Below are positions 43,471 through 52,719 of a DNA stretch of 59,056 bases, one piece after another. The translations under genes and the position numbers were made by a program. Below the pieces are notes generated by a model. It saw only the letters and a list, made by a program, of their open reading frames with translations, was not told where the DNA came from and did not search any database. Source of the stretch: an uncultured Bacteroidales bacterium (GTDB lineage: Bacteria > Bacteroidota > Bacteroidia > Bacteroidales > UBA932); NCBI GenBank assembly GCA_934726455.1, contig CAKVDS010000009.1:1-59056 (forward strand). Direction: 5' to 3'. Each line of letters begins with the position of its first letter. Position 1 is the stretch's first letter.

Positions 43471-44549
43471 TACAACCTTGATATGAATTCATCGAAAAGG
43501 AACTCCGTGTCCACCGGGCCGCTTGAGGCCTCGGGGTGGAACTGGGCGGAGAAGAACGGCTTGCCGCTGTGGCGTATGCCCTCGTTCGTGCCGTCATTCA
43601 TGTTTGTGAAATATGGCTCCCAACCGGAGCCGAGAGTGGTCTCGTCCACTGCAAAGCCATGGTTCTGGGATGTGATGAAGCAGCGCTCTGTGCCGTTCAT
43701 CCTCACCGGCTGGTTGTGGCTGCGGTGTCCGTATTTGAGCTTGAATGTCTTCGCGCCTGCGGCCAGGGACATGAGCTGGTTGCCCATGCAGATGCCGAAT
43801 ATCGGCCTGTCCCCCTCGTAGGCCTTGCGGATGTGGTCAACTGCTGCCTTGCAGAGTTCGGGGTTGCCGGGGCCGTTGGAGATGAAAAGCCCGTCCCAGT
43901 CAAGGGTGTTGAAGTCATAGTCCCACGGGACTCTCGTCACCTGCACGCCCCTGTCCAGCAGGCAGCCCAGGATCCTGTGCTTGACGCCGCAGTCCACCAG
44001 AACCACATTCTTGCCTTCTGAACCGTAGTGCATGACTTCCTTGCAGCTGACTGCTGCTACCTGATTGTCTGTGTTCGGGTCATAGAACGGGAAATCTTCA
44101 GACTCGCCTTCGGGGACGATCTTGCCGAGCATGGCACCCTGCTCGCGGAGCATCTTAGTGAGTTCGCGGGTGTCGATGCCGAAGATACCGGGAACCTTCT
44201 GTTCCTTGAGCCATTCGTCGAGGCTCTTGACCGCGTCCCAGTGGCTGTATTTCTCGCTGTAGTCCGAGATTATAAGGCCCTTGACGTGGATCCTCTCCGA
44301 CTCGAAGGTCGTGCAGAGTCCGTTGGAGTCGTATTTTTCTGACGGGATGCCGTAGTTTCCTATCAGCGGGTAGCTCACACAGAGTATCTGCCCTTCGTAT
44401 GACGGGTCTGTAAGGCTTTCGGGGTAACCGACCATCGCCGTGGAGAAGACAACTTCTCCGCTGCCGGCGCTGTCGTAACCGAAGCTCCAGCCTTCCATCC
44501 TGCACCCGTTCGCAAGGACGAGCACAGCCTTTTTTCGAGTTTCTGCCAT
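43470..44549 (-). CDS. carA: Carbamoyl-phosphate synthase small subunit
   Basis: Class I glutamine amidotransferase subunit, 359 residues. The N-terminal CPSase domain has GYDSAGSGEVVFSTAMVGYPESLTDPSY in shortened form; the C-terminal domain contains FISNGPGNP and the catalytic triad Cys254 (FGICMGNQL), His338 and Glu340 (QFHPEAS). Provides ammonia from glutamine to CarB. Starts 1 nt after the argH stop and is part of the arginine operon. Confidence 0.96.
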   Translation of the reverse strand: MAETRKKAVLVLANGCRMEGWSFGYDSAGSGEVVFSTAMVGYPESLTDPSYEGQILCVSYPLIGNYGIPSEKYDSNGLCTTFESERIHVKGLIISDYSEKYSHWDAVKSLDEWLKEQKVPGIFGIDTRELTKMLREQGAMLGKIVPEGESEDFPFYDPNTDNQVAAVSCKEVMHYGSEGKNVVLVDCGVKHRILGCLLDRGVQVTRVPWDYDFNTLDWDGLFISNGPGNPELCKAAVDHIRKAYEGDRPIFGICMGNQLMSLAAGAKTFKLKYGHRSHNQPVRMNGTERCFITSQNHGFAVDETTLGSGWEPYFTNMNDGTNEGIRHSGKPFFSAQFHPEASSGPVDTEFLFDEFISRL

Positions 44550-44550
44550 A

Positions 44551-45873
44551 TTATATTTTCCAATTGGATGCTTGTTCCATGAGCCCGGCCACCCTGTCGT
44601 TGCACAGGTTCCCGAGGCTTCCTATATGTGTGTGTCCGAGATCCGATGCCTTCAGAGAAGAGGTCTCGCCACCGGAATATCTGAACCGGCCCTCGTTGAC
44701 CTCGACCCCCACCTGCCTGTAGGCTTCGCGGAAAGGGGTACCCGCGAGCGTCCTGCGGTTGACTTCCTCCACGGTGAAAAGGTGGGTGTAGAGCGGGTTG
44801 TCCAGGATGTGTGTGTTGACTTCGATATGGGCGAGCATGTAGTCCGTCATCTTCAGGCAGTCGTGCATCATCTCCAACGCCGGGAAGAGGATGTCCTTGA
44901 GCAGCTGGTAGTCACGGTGATAGCCGTGGGGGAGGTTGCTGCATAGCATGGAGATCTCGTTCTCCGTGGAGAGTATGCGGTTGCATTTTCCGCGCACCAT
45001 CTCCCACACGTCAGGGTTTTTCTTGTGCGGCATGATGCTGGAGCCGGTGGTCAGGCTGTCCGGAAAATGGATGAATCCGAAGTTGGGGCACATGTACATG
45101 CAGCAGTCGGCTGCGAACTTGTTGAGGGTCAGGGCAATTGAGCCCATGGCTGCGGCTGTGCATTTTTCTGTCTTGCCGCGGCTCATCTGCGCCGCCACGC
45201 TGTTGATGACAGGGGAGTCGAAGCCCAGCAGACGTGTGGTCATGTCCCTGTCAAGCGGGAAGGAGTTGCCGTATCCGGCGGCGGATCCCAGAGGGTTGCG
45301 GTTCACGACCTTGTAGGCCCCGTGGAGCATGTGCATGTCGTCCACCAGTGCTTCGGCGTATGCCCCGAACCAAAGCCCGAAGGAGGAAGGCATCGCAATC
45401 TGGAAGTGGGTGTATCCCGGCAGGAGCACTTCTTTATGCTTCTCACTCAGGCTCTGGAAAGTGCGGAAGAGCTGCAGGGTCTCGTCCCTCATCTTGAGCA
45501 GCTCGTCGCGCAGAAAGAGCTTTATGTCCACGAGTACCTGATCGTTGCGAGAGCGGCCGGAGTGGATCTTCTTGCCCATGTCCCCGAGTTCGCGTGTGAG
45601 GCTGAGCTCGATCTGGGAATGGATGTCCTCCACATCGTCTTCCAGGACGAAACTGCCGTCCCTGACCGTGTCTTCTATCCTGTCGAGGGCTGCCGTGAGG
45701 CTGTCAAGCTCGTCTTTGGTGAGCAGGCCGATGCTTTCCAGCATCCTGATGTGTGCCTTCGAGCCCTGTATGTCATATGCTGCCAGCCGAAGGTCGAGCT
45801 GCCTGTCGTTGCCGACGGTGAAACTCTCCACCTTTTCTGTCGCGCTTGTACCTTTATTCCAGAGTGTTGCCAT
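44551..45873 (-). CDS. argH: Argininosuccinate lyase
   Basis: A 440-residue member of the fumarase/aspartase superfamily that splits argininosuccinate into arginine and fumarate. Signature TGSSIMPHKKNPDVWEMVRGK (shared catalytic loop, serine of GSS), FVLEDDVEDIHSQIE, SGRSRNDQVLVDIKLFLRD and the YTHFQIAMPSSFGLWF segment are all present. The start overlaps the M20 peptidase gene by 20 nt. Last dedicated step of the arginine pathway. Confidence 0.96.
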   Translation of the reverse strand: MATLWNKGTSATEKVESFTVGNDRQLDLRLAAYDIQGSKAHIRMLESIGLLTKDELDSLTAALDRIEDTVRDGSFVLEDDVEDIHSQIELSLTRELGDMGKKIHSGRSRNDQVLVDIKLFLRDELLKMRDETLQLFRTFQSLSEKHKEVLLPGYTHFQIAMPSSFGLWFGAYAEALVDDMHMLHGAYKVVNRNPLGSAAGYGNSFPLDRDMTTRLLGFDSPVINSVAAQMSRGKTEKCTAAAMGSIALTLNKFAADCCMYMCPNFGFIHFPDSLTTGSSIMPHKKNPDVWEMVRGKCNRILSTENEISMLCSNLPHGYHRDYQLLKDILFPALEMMHDCLKMTDYMLAHIEVNTHILDNPLYTHLFTVEEVNRRTLAGTPFREAYRQVGVEVNEGRFRYSGGETSSLKASDLGHTHIGSLGNLCNDRVAGLMEQASNWKI

Positions 45874-46939
45874 GAAAATTATTGATGTATTCGGTGTATG
45901 TTTCTATTGCTTGCCCTATTTCGCTTGTGAGGATGTACTCGTCAGCCTTGTGCGAGCGGGCCGAGTCGCCCGGGCCCATCTTGATGGCTTCGCATCCGAT
46001 CCTCATCCAGTCGGAGGTGGTGGGGGAAGAGAATTCCTCTAGCCTCAGGGCGCGGGCGGCTGCGAGCAGGGGCGAGCCTTCCGGGGTGGCGGATGAACGG
46101 TTGGTGAGGTTGCGGGCCTTGAGGGTGCTGCGGCACAGGGCCTGGAGCTCCTGGAGAATCTCGGAGTTGGAGTATTGCTCCGTAGGGCGTATGTCCACTA
46201 CGAAGCGGCACAGGTCCGGGATGACATTGTGGGTCTTGCCAGCTTCGATCTGTGTGACGTTGAGTTTCACGTCCCCCATTCTCGGTGAGTGCCTGGTGAA
46301 ACGGTGGGCGCGCAGCGCGGCGATGTCGTCGAGTGCGATGTAGAGGGCGTTGACGCCTTCGCCTCTTGCCGCATGTCCGCTCACCCCGTGAGCCTCCCCG
46401 TCAAGTACAAGCAGACCCCTTTCGCTCGTGGCGGCCTTCATCCCGGTCGGCTCCCCGACTATCACCCAGTCCGGAGAGGGGAATTTTCCGCTTTCCTCGA
46501 GTCCTCCGGAATAGAGCCACCTTGCCCCGTCAGGGCCTGAGCGCTCCTCCTCTATGGTCAGGATGAGCATCAGGTTGAACGGAAGGGGGATATTATAAAA
46601 ATGACGGAAAGTGGCAATCATCGACACCACGCTTCCGCCGTCATCATTGGATCCGAGCCCGTAGACAATGTTTCCGTCGTCACCCGGGTCGAAAGGATCT
46701 CTCGTGTAGCCTCCGGATGCCGGTACGGTGTCGAGATGGGCGTCCAATGCCAGGGTCTTTTTCAGGGGGTCGAAATGGCGGCCGACGGCGATGATGTTGC
46801 CGTGGAGCAGGCTGTGCTCTATCCCGAAACTGTCCAAAGTCCGGCTGACCAATGACACGACATCCCCCTCTTCGAAAGAGAGGGAAGGAGTGCGGACCAT
46901 CTGCCTGAGAAGGTCTATGTATTCATCGTACTTTGTCAT
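45854..46939 (-). CDS. argE: M20-family deacylase of arginine synthesis (ArgE-like)
   Basis: A 361-residue zinc amidohydrolase of the ArgE/DapE group. Metal ligands and catalysis: LALDAHLDTVPAS (His and Asp), GLGSNDDGGSV (bridging Asp), LTIEEERSGPDGA (catalytic Glu and ligand Glu) and VGEPTGMKAATSERG. It releases ornithine- or citrulline-type products from their acyl forms; with the neighbouring transcarbamylase acting on succinylornithine, N-succinylcitrulline is the likely substrate. Overlaps argB by 4 nt. Confidence 0.88.
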   Translation of the reverse strand: MTKYDEYIDLLRQMVRTPSLSFEEGDVVSLVSRTLDSFGIEHSLLHGNIIAVGRHFDPLKKTLALDAHLDTVPASGGYTRDPFDPGDDGNIVYGLGSNDDGGSVVSMIATFRHFYNIPLPFNLMLILTIEEERSGPDGARWLYSGGLEESGKFPSPDWVIVGEPTGMKAATSERGLLVLDGEAHGVSGHAARGEGVNALYIALDDIAALRAHRFTRHSPRMGDVKLNVTQIEAGKTHNVIPDLCRFVVDIRPTEQYSNSEILQELQALCRSTLKARNLTNRSSATPEGSPLLAAARALRLEEFSSPTTSDWMRIGCEAIKMGPGDSARSHKADEYILTSEIGQAIETYTEYINNFHGNTLE

Positions 46940-47718
46940 AGAGCCAGTCTTGTACCCGCACTGTCGTCAAGCAGGCTTGAGGAGTGCAGGATGCGTACAC
47001 CCGTCGCACCGGAACGCAGCGCCGAAAAGGCGTTGTCCAGCTTCGGGATCATCCCCTGCGCCACCCGTCCGTCTTCTTTCAGGCGGGTGTAGCCTCTGAA
47101 GTCGAGAGACGGGATCACGCTGTCCGGGTCATCCAGACTGTAAAGTACGCCATTTTTTTCGAAACAATAAAGAAGTTCGCCCTTTATTGCGGCAGAAATT
47201 GATGAGGCGATGGTGTCGGCGTTGGTGTTGAGAAGCTCCCCGTGGCCGTCGTGGCTGATGGCGCAGAACACGGGAACTATCCCTGAATCAATCAGTTTGA
47301 GCAGTTTAGCGGTGTCTATGGATTCCGGCTTTACGTCTCCGACGAGCCCGTAGTCTAGAGAGGTCTTGCCGTCAGAGAGGAGTCTGGGGGCTCTGCGTGA
47401 TGCGGTGATGAGCGAGGCGTCGCAGCCGGACAGGCCCATCGCGTTGCATCCATTGCTCTGAAGCAGGGCGGTGATATGTTTGCTGCACCAGCCGGCATAG
47501 ACCATGGTGACGAGCTGTAGGGTCTGCGGGTCCGTTACCCTGCGGCCCTCGACCATCTGCGGCTCCATCCCCAGTCTGCGCTGGAAGTCGCTTGCGATCT
47601 TGCCGCCACCGTGCACGAGGACTTTTGGCCCTTCGAGGGACGCGAAATCCTCGCAGAACTTCTCAAGAAGTTCCGGAGAGTCCACCACGTTGCCGCCGAT
47701 CTTGACAACCTTTATCAT
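46936..47718 (-). CDS. argB: N-acyl-glutamate kinase
   Basis: Amino-acid kinase of 260 residues, slightly shorter than the E. coli enzyme. VVKIGGNVVDSP (phosphate loop lysine), VLVHGGGKIASDFQRRLG (substrate glycine loop), NTNADTIASSISAAI, and GMIPKLDNAFSAL near the C-terminus are family motifs. Phosphorylates N-acetyl- or, in this operon, more probably N-succinyl-glutamate. Overlaps the genes on both sides by 4 nt. Confidence 0.93.
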   Translation of the reverse strand: MIKVVKIGGNVVDSPELLEKFCEDFASLEGPKVLVHGGGKIASDFQRRLGMEPQMVEGRRVTDPQTLQLVTMVYAGWCSKHITALLQSNGCNAMGLSGCDASLITASRRAPRLLSDGKTSLDYGLVGDVKPESIDTAKLLKLIDSGIVPVFCAISHDGHGELLNTNADTIASSISAAIKGELLYCFEKNGVLYSLDDPDSVIPSLDFRGYTRLKEDGRVAQGMIPKLDNAFSALRSGATGVRILHSSSLLDDSAGTRLAL

Positions 47719-48668
47719 AGGGACTCGAGCATTTTCTTGATGACCGTCTGGGCGGAGACGACCCTGTTGGCCGCTTCCGGGATCACGAGTGAGCGCGGAC
47801 CCTCTATGACATCGTCACTTACTATCATGTTGCGCCTTACAGGCAGACAGTGCATGAAGAAGGCATTGTCGGTGAGGGCCATCTTCTCCTTGGTGACGGT
47901 CCACGAGCGGTCGCGGCTGAGCACCTTGCCGTAGTTGTCCCCCTCGTAGGCGGACCAGTTCTTGGCGTAGACGAAGTCGGCTCCGCGCAGGGCCTCATCC
48001 TGGTCGTGGGTGACTCTGGCGTTCCCCACGAACTCCGGAGCAAGGTCATATCCTTCGGGGTTGGCTATCACGAAATCGTAGCCGGCGAAGTTCATGCCCT
48101 CGGCAAACGAGTTAGGCACGGCCTGAGGCAGGGCCTTCGGGTGAGGAGCCCATGTCATGACTACTTTAGGGCGTTCTTTGGTCTTGTGCTCCTCGATGGT
48201 GATAAGATCCGCGAAAGTCTGGAGCGGATGCCTTGTGGCGGCTTCCATGCTGAAGACCGGCTTGCCTGAATGTTTGATGAACTGGTTGAGGATGACCTCA
48301 TTATAATCGTCTTCCTTGCTTTCGAAGCGGGCGAATGACCTTACTCCGATCATGTCGCAGTAGCATCCCATCACCGGGATGGCTTCGAGCAGGTGCTCGC
48401 TCTTGTCCCCGTCCATGATCACTCCGCGCTCGGTTTCGAGCTTCCATGCTCCCTGATTGACATCGAGCACTATCACGTTCATCCCGAGGTTGAGGGCGGC
48501 TTTCTGGGTGCTGAGCCTCGTACGCAGGCTGTTGTTGAAAAATACCATCAGCAGGGTTCTGTTGCGGCCGAGTGCCTGGTCGGCAAACGGGTTCTTTTTG
48601 ACTTGCTGTGCCTGGGCGAGCGCTTCCTTGAGGTCGCCCAGCTGGCGTATGTTTGTAAATTCTTTCAT
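47715..48668 (-). CDS. argF': N-succinylornithine carbamoyltransferase (ArgF')
   Basis: A 317-residue transcarbamylase very similar in plan to the Bacteroides fragilis SOTCase. Carbamoyl-phosphate motif NNSLRTRLST (45-54), NQGAWKLETERG, EAATRHPLQTFADL, MTWAPHPKALPQAVPN and FMHCLPVRRN. The residue that sets succinyl against acetyl specificity (Pro90 in B. fragilis SOTCase, Glu92 in Xanthomonas AOTCase) is Ser90 here (MDGDKSEHLLEA); serine at that place is reported to convert AOTCase into a SOTCase, so succinylornithine use is expected. Middle gene of the arginine operon. Confidence 0.92.
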   Translation of the reverse strand: MKEFTNIRQLGDLKEALAQAQQVKKNPFADQALGRNRTLLMVFFNNSLRTRLSTQKAALNLGMNVIVLDVNQGAWKLETERGVIMDGDKSEHLLEAIPVMGCYCDMIGVRSFARFESKEDDYNEVILNQFIKHSGKPVFSMEAATRHPLQTFADLITIEEHKTKERPKVVMTWAPHPKALPQAVPNSFAEGMNFAGYDFVIANPEGYDLAPEFVGNARVTHDQDEALRGADFVYAKNWSAYEGDNYGKVLSRDRSWTVTKEKMALTDNAFFMHCLPVRRNMIVSDDVIEGPRSLVIPEAANRVVSAQTVIKKMLESL

Positions 48669-48675
48669 CTTGCCG

Positions 48676-49800
48676 TTATGCTGTGAGTTCTCTCCATGCC
48701 TTGATGAACCTGTCTGCCGTGTCGATGCTGACGGTGAGTGACGGGAGCAGGCGGATCACCTTGGCTCCTGCCGCGCCCGTGAAGAAGTTCTTTTCGAAGA
48801 GCAGGCGGTCGCGGAGCCCTATGTACTCAGGTTTCAGTTCAAGCCCTATCATCAGCCCGCGGCCACGGTATTCCTTGAGGGCCTTGTCGCCTTCAAGTGC
48901 TTTCTTGAAGTGGTCTCCGACCTTGGCTGCATTTTCTACAAGGTGTTCGTTCTCGATCACGTCGAGGACGGCGAGCGCTGCTGTGCAGGCGAGGTGGTTG
49001 CCTCCGAAAGTCGTGCCCAGCATCCCGTATTCCGGCTTGATGTCCGGGGAGATGAGCACCCCGCCTATCGGCAGACCGTTGGCCATGCCTTTGGCTGTGG
49101 TGATGATGTCGGCCCTGATGCCTGATTTCTGGTGGGCGAAAAACAGGCCGCTGCGTCCGTAGCCCGACTGGATCTCGTCCAATATGAGTTTGCTGCCGTA
49201 TTTGTCGCAGAGTGCCCTGAGGCCACGCAGGAATTCATCGGACGGCTCGTAGATGCCGGCGACGCCCTGGATGCCCTCTATGATGGCGGCGGCGTATTCT
49301 CCTTTGGAGAGTTCACGCTCTGCAGCCTCGATGTCGTTGAGGGGAACGAAACTGATGTGGTCTGTGCTGTTGAACGGGGAACGGAGTTTCGGATTGTCTG
49401 TGGCGGCTACGGCCCCGCTGGTGCGGCCGTGGAACGCCTTGTTGAAAGCGAGGATTCTGGTCCTGCCTGTCGCGAAGGAGGCCAGCTTCATCGCGTTCTC
49501 GTTGGCCTCGGCTCCGCTGTTGCAGAGGAAGAGCGCGTAGTCGTCGTACCCGCTGGCTTTGCCGAGCCTTGCGGCGAGGTCGCGCTGGAGGGAGTTCTGC
49601 ACGGCGTTGGAGTAGAATCCGAGCCGGGTCAGCTGGTCCTGGAGCATCTTGACATAGTGCGGGTGGCAGTGCCCGATGCTGATGACGGCATGTCCGCCGT
49701 AGAGGTCGGTGTATTCGACCCCGTCCTTGTCCCAGAGTGTCGTGTCGAGCCCGCGTACCGGCTCGATGTCCCAGAGTTTATATACTTTGAATAAATCCAT
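48676..49800 (-). CDS. argD: N-acyl-ornithine aminotransferase
   Basis: Class III PLP aminotransferase of 374 residues. NSGAEANENAMKLA (95-108) binds the cofactor phosphate, LILDEIQSGYGRSG (205-218) contains the PLP-contacting Asp, and Lys237 in ITTAKGMANG is the Schiff-base lysine. GTTFGGNHLACTAAL is also typical. Forms N-acyl-ornithine from the semialdehyde. Seven nt upstream of argF'. Confidence 0.94.
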   Translation of the reverse strand: MDLFKVYKLWDIEPVRGLDTTLWDKDGVEYTDLYGGHAVISIGHCHPHYVKMLQDQLTRLGFYSNAVQNSLQRDLAARLGKASGYDDYALFLCNSGAEANENAMKLASFATGRTRILAFNKAFHGRTSGAVAATDNPKLRSPFNSTDHISFVPLNDIEAAERELSKGEYAAAIIEGIQGVAGIYEPSDEFLRGLRALCDKYGSKLILDEIQSGYGRSGLFFAHQKSGIRADIITTAKGMANGLPIGGVLISPDIKPEYGMLGTTFGGNHLACTAALAVLDVIENEHLVENAAKVGDHFKKALEGDKALKEYRGRGLMIGLELKPEYIGLRDRLLFEKNFFTGAAGAKVIRLLPSLTVSIDTADRFIKAWRELTA

Positions 49801-49803
49801 GTC

Positions 49804-50871
49804 TTAAAATGCTGATGCTTTAAGTCTCAGGCCTGCATCTTCGGGAAAACCGAACATCAGGTTCATGTTCTGGACGGCCTGCCCGGAGGCTCCCTTGAGG
49901 AGGTTGTCGATGATGGAGCACACCACCAGCTTGCCGTCGTGTTTCTCAAGGTAGAGGATGCACTTGTTGGTGTTGACAACCTGTTTGAGATCTACCGGCT
50001 TATCGCTCACGAAAGTGAAGCGCGCGTCATTGTAATAGGCCTTGTACAGGCACGAGGCTTCGTCCAGGGTCAGTCCGCAGTCAAGGTAGGCGGTGGCGAA
50101 TATGCCCCGCGTGAAGTCTCCTCTCATCGGGATGAAGTTGACGGGGGAGTGGAAGCCCGGCTGCATGATGGTGAGGTTGCGGCGGATTTCCTTGAGGTGC
50201 TGGTGCTCAAAGACCTTGTAGGCGGAGATGTTGTTGCTGCGCCAGCTGAAGTGGGTGGTCTCTGACGGCCTCACCCCGGCTCCTGTCGAGCCTGTGATGG
50301 CGTTGACACAGATCTCACCTTCCAGGATGCCGGCTTCTGCCAGAGGCAGGAGGGCGAGTTGGATCGCTGTGGCGAAGCAGCCCGGATTGGCGATCTTCGT
50401 GGCCTGCTGTATCCTCTCTCTCTGCATCTCCGGGAGTCCGTAGACGTAGCCGCAGCTCTCGTCGCGGAAGTCCTGCGCGAGGTCTATCACCTTGAGGGTG
50501 GACGGGCACTTGTGCTGCTCCCAGAACTCGCGGCTCTTGCCGTGGGCCGAACATAGGAAGAGGACATCGACGGAGTCCAGATCGTAACTGTCACAGAACT
50601 TGAATTCCGTGTCCCCGAAAAGTCCTCCGTGAACCTCGTAGAGGTGCTTGCCGGCGCTGCTCTCCGAGTGGACGAAGCCGAGTTCGGCATAAGGATGGTT
50701 GACCAGAAGCCTTATGAGCTCGCCGGCGGTGTATCCGGCCCCGCCTACGATCCCGACCCGTATTCTTGACGGGCATTCGGCGGCTGCGGCCTCGCCTTTT
50801 TTGCGTGCTGTTTTCTTGCCGGGCCTGGCTTCGGCGGATGATGCCTTGCGGCGGTTTTTGTTTTCTGCCAT
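49804..50871 (-). CDS. argC: N-acyl-gamma-glutamyl-phosphate reductase
   Basis: NADPH-dependent reductase of 355 residues. Core begins at about residue 37 with IRVGIVGGAGYTAGELIRLL; catalytic Cys165 lies in NPGCFATAI; HQHLKEI and PMRGDFTRGIFATAY follow. The first 36 residues are an unusual lysine/arginine/alanine-rich extension (KNRRKASSAEARPGKK) not part of the fold; no later methionine precedes the core, so the extension is real unless a rare start codon is used. Lies between argG (3 nt) and argD (3 nt). Confidence 0.93.
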   Translation of the reverse strand: MAENKNRRKASSAEARPGKKTARKKGEAAAAECPSRIRVGIVGGAGYTAGELIRLLVNHPYAELGFVHSESSAGKHLYEVHGGLFGDTEFKFCDSYDLDSVDVLFLCSAHGKSREFWEQHKCPSTLKVIDLAQDFRDESCGYVYGLPEMQRERIQQATKIANPGCFATAIQLALLPLAEAGILEGEICVNAITGSTGAGVRPSETTHFSWRSNNISAYKVFEHQHLKEIRRNLTIMQPGFHSPVNFIPMRGDFTRGIFATAYLDCGLTLDEASCLYKAYYNDARFTFVSDKPVDLKQVVNTNKCILYLEKHDGKLVVCSIIDNLLKGASGQAVQNMNLMFGFPEDAGLRLKASAF

Positions 50872-50874
50872 CGT

Positions 50875-52080
50875 CTACAAGTTTTCCTCGTCCTGATGTT
50901 TGCCGTAGTATACCCGGAGCGGTGTTGACAGCACCTTGATGAAGCCTTTGGCGTCTTCGGCGGTCCAGCCCTTCTGGGTCTCGCCGTATTCGCCGAGCCT
51001 TGATTTCACGAGGTCGTCAGGGGAGTCCACGCCTATGGTGGAGAAGCTGTACGGGCGGAGCTCAAGGGTCACTGTCCCGTTGACGTTGCGCTGGCTGCTT
51101 TCGAGCATCGCTTCGATGTCACGCATCACGGGTTCGAGATACTGGCTTTCGTGGAGGAACATGCCGTACCAGTTGGCCACCTGGTCTTTCCAGTACTGCT
51201 GCCACTTGGAGAGGGTGAACTTCTCGAGGAACTTGTGCGCCCCGATTATGAGCATCGGAGCTGCGGCCTCGAAGCCCACGCGGCCCTTGATGCCGATGAT
51301 GGTGTCCCCGACGTGCATGTCACGCCCTATGCCGTAGGCTGCTCCGATGGCTTCCACGGCCTGGATGGCCGCGATCTTGTCATCGTAGTATGCTCCGTTG
51401 ACCTCGGTGAGTTCGCCTTTCTTGAAGCCGAGGCTGAGGATTTCGCTGCCGCTGTGGGAAACCTGCTTGAGGTAGGCGGATTCCGGGAGACCCTGCGTGG
51501 AGTCCAGGATTTCTCCGCCGCAGATGGAGGTCCCCCAGATGCCTACGTTATATGAGTATTTGAGTTTTGTGAAATCTGCGTTGAATCCATGGGCGTTGAG
51601 GTAGTCCACTTCTTCTTTGCGGGAGAGGTTGCCATCGCGGGTGAGGGTGATGATCTCCATCTCCGGACACATCACCAGGAAGGTCATGTCGAAGCGGACC
51701 TGGTCGTTGCCGGCACCGGTGGAGCCGTGGGCTATGGCGTCAGCGCCTATGCTCTTGGCGTAACGTGCGATGGCAATGCCCTGGAATATGCGCTCGGAGG
51801 ACACGGAGATCGGGTAGGTGCCGTTCCTGAGGACATTGCCGAAGACCATGTATTTGAGGCTCTTGTCGTAGTATTCCTGCGTGACGTCGAGGGTGACGTA
51901 CTTGGTGGCGCCGAGCTTGTAGGCGTTCTCTTCGTTGGTGCGGAGCTGCTCCGGGCTGAATCCTCCGGTGTTGGCGCAGGCCGCGTGGACTTCATAACCT
52001 TTCTCTTTGGCCAGATACATCACCGTGTAGGAGGTGTCCAGCCCGCCGCTGAACGCGACGACAACTTTTTTCTTGCTCAT
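50875..52080 (-). CDS. argG: Argininosuccinate synthase
   Basis: ATP pyrophosphatase-type synthase of 401 residues joining citrulline and aspartate. PP-loop AFSGGLDTSYTVMYLA (9-24), then EVHAACANTGG, and IAHGSTGAGNDQVRFD with the citrulline/aspartate-binding residues, and RDMHVGDTIIGIKGRVGFEAAA. First pathway enzyme after the GNAT gene, 12 nt downstream of it. Confidence 0.96.
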   Translation of the reverse strand: MSKKKVVVAFSGGLDTSYTVMYLAKEKGYEVHAACANTGGFSPEQLRTNEENAYKLGATKYVTLDVTQEYYDKSLKYMVFGNVLRNGTYPISVSSERIFQGIAIARYAKSIGADAIAHGSTGAGNDQVRFDMTFLVMCPEMEIITLTRDGNLSRKEEVDYLNAHGFNADFTKLKYSYNVGIWGTSICGGEILDSTQGLPESAYLKQVSHSGSEILSLGFKKGELTEVNGAYYDDKIAAIQAVEAIGAAYGIGRDMHVGDTIIGIKGRVGFEAAAPMLIIGAHKFLEKFTLSKWQQYWKDQVANWYGMFLHESQYLEPVMRDIEAMLESSQRNVNGTVTLELRPYSFSTIGVDSPDDLVKSRLGEYGETQKGWTAEDAKGFIKVLSTPLRVYYGKHQDEENL

Positions 52081-52092
52081 ATTCTTGTCTTT

Positions 52093-52719
52093 TTATTCGT
52101 CGGGGTGATGGATTTCGAGGTGCTCTTTCGGGTCATATAACAGTCCTGTGCAGATGCACATCTTGTAGTCGTGGCTCTTGAGGATGTCGAAGTGCCGGCA
52201 TCCCTCGCAGCCTTTCCAGAATTCGGGGTCGTCTGTGAGTTCGGTGTATGGTACAGGCCTGAACCCGAATTCATAGTTCATCTTCATCACAGCCGCGCCC
52301 GTGGTGATTGAGAAAATCTTGGCGCCCGGGAAAAGATGCCGGGAGAGGATGAATGTCTGCTCCTTGATCTTCTTGGCCACGCCGAGGCCGCGGAACTCAT
52401 GGGCCACGATGAGACCCGAATTGGCCACGAAACTCTTGCCTCCCCAAGATTCGATGTAGGAGAATCCGGCGAATTTTTCCATCGGCTGCGAGGTGCCGTT
52501 TGCCTGCTCCGACCCGTCTTCTTCGGGGGGTGTGACGGCTTTGTCCGGGATGGCCAGGGCGATCACGGCCTTGCCGGCGCGGATCTTCTCGCAGATGTAC
52601 TCCGGCGTGCGGTTGGCGATGCCGGTCTTGCGCTCAAGTGATGATATGTAGATTTCTTTGCAGATGTCCTCTGCGTACTTGATGTGGCTTTCGTCAGCCA
52701 CGGTCACTTTTATTTCCAT
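52093..52719 (-). CDS. GNAT acyltransferase, first gene of the arginine operon
   Basis: A 208-residue GNAT-fold protein. The acyl-CoA loop is in VAHEFRGLGVAKKIKEQ (about 122-138), preceded by the beta strand SFVANSGLI. The C-terminal part has two CxxC-type pairs (GCEGCRHF and MCICTG) that could bind metal. The operon has no argA or argJ, so this protein is the natural candidate for making the N-acylglutamate that starts the pathway; N-succinylglutamate would match ArgF'. Starts at 52719; nine more codons upstream are open but begin inside the leader. Confidence 0.75.
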   Translation of the reverse strand: MEIKVTVADESHIKYAEDICKEIYISSLERKTGIANRTPEYICEKIRAGKAVIALAIPDKAVTPPEEDGSEQANGTSQPMEKFAGFSYIESWGGKSFVANSGLIVAHEFRGLGVAKKIKEQTFILSRHLFPGAKIFSITTGAAVMKMNYEFGFRPVPYTELTDDPEFWKGCEGCRHFDILKSHDYKMCICTGLLYDPKEHLEIHHPDE

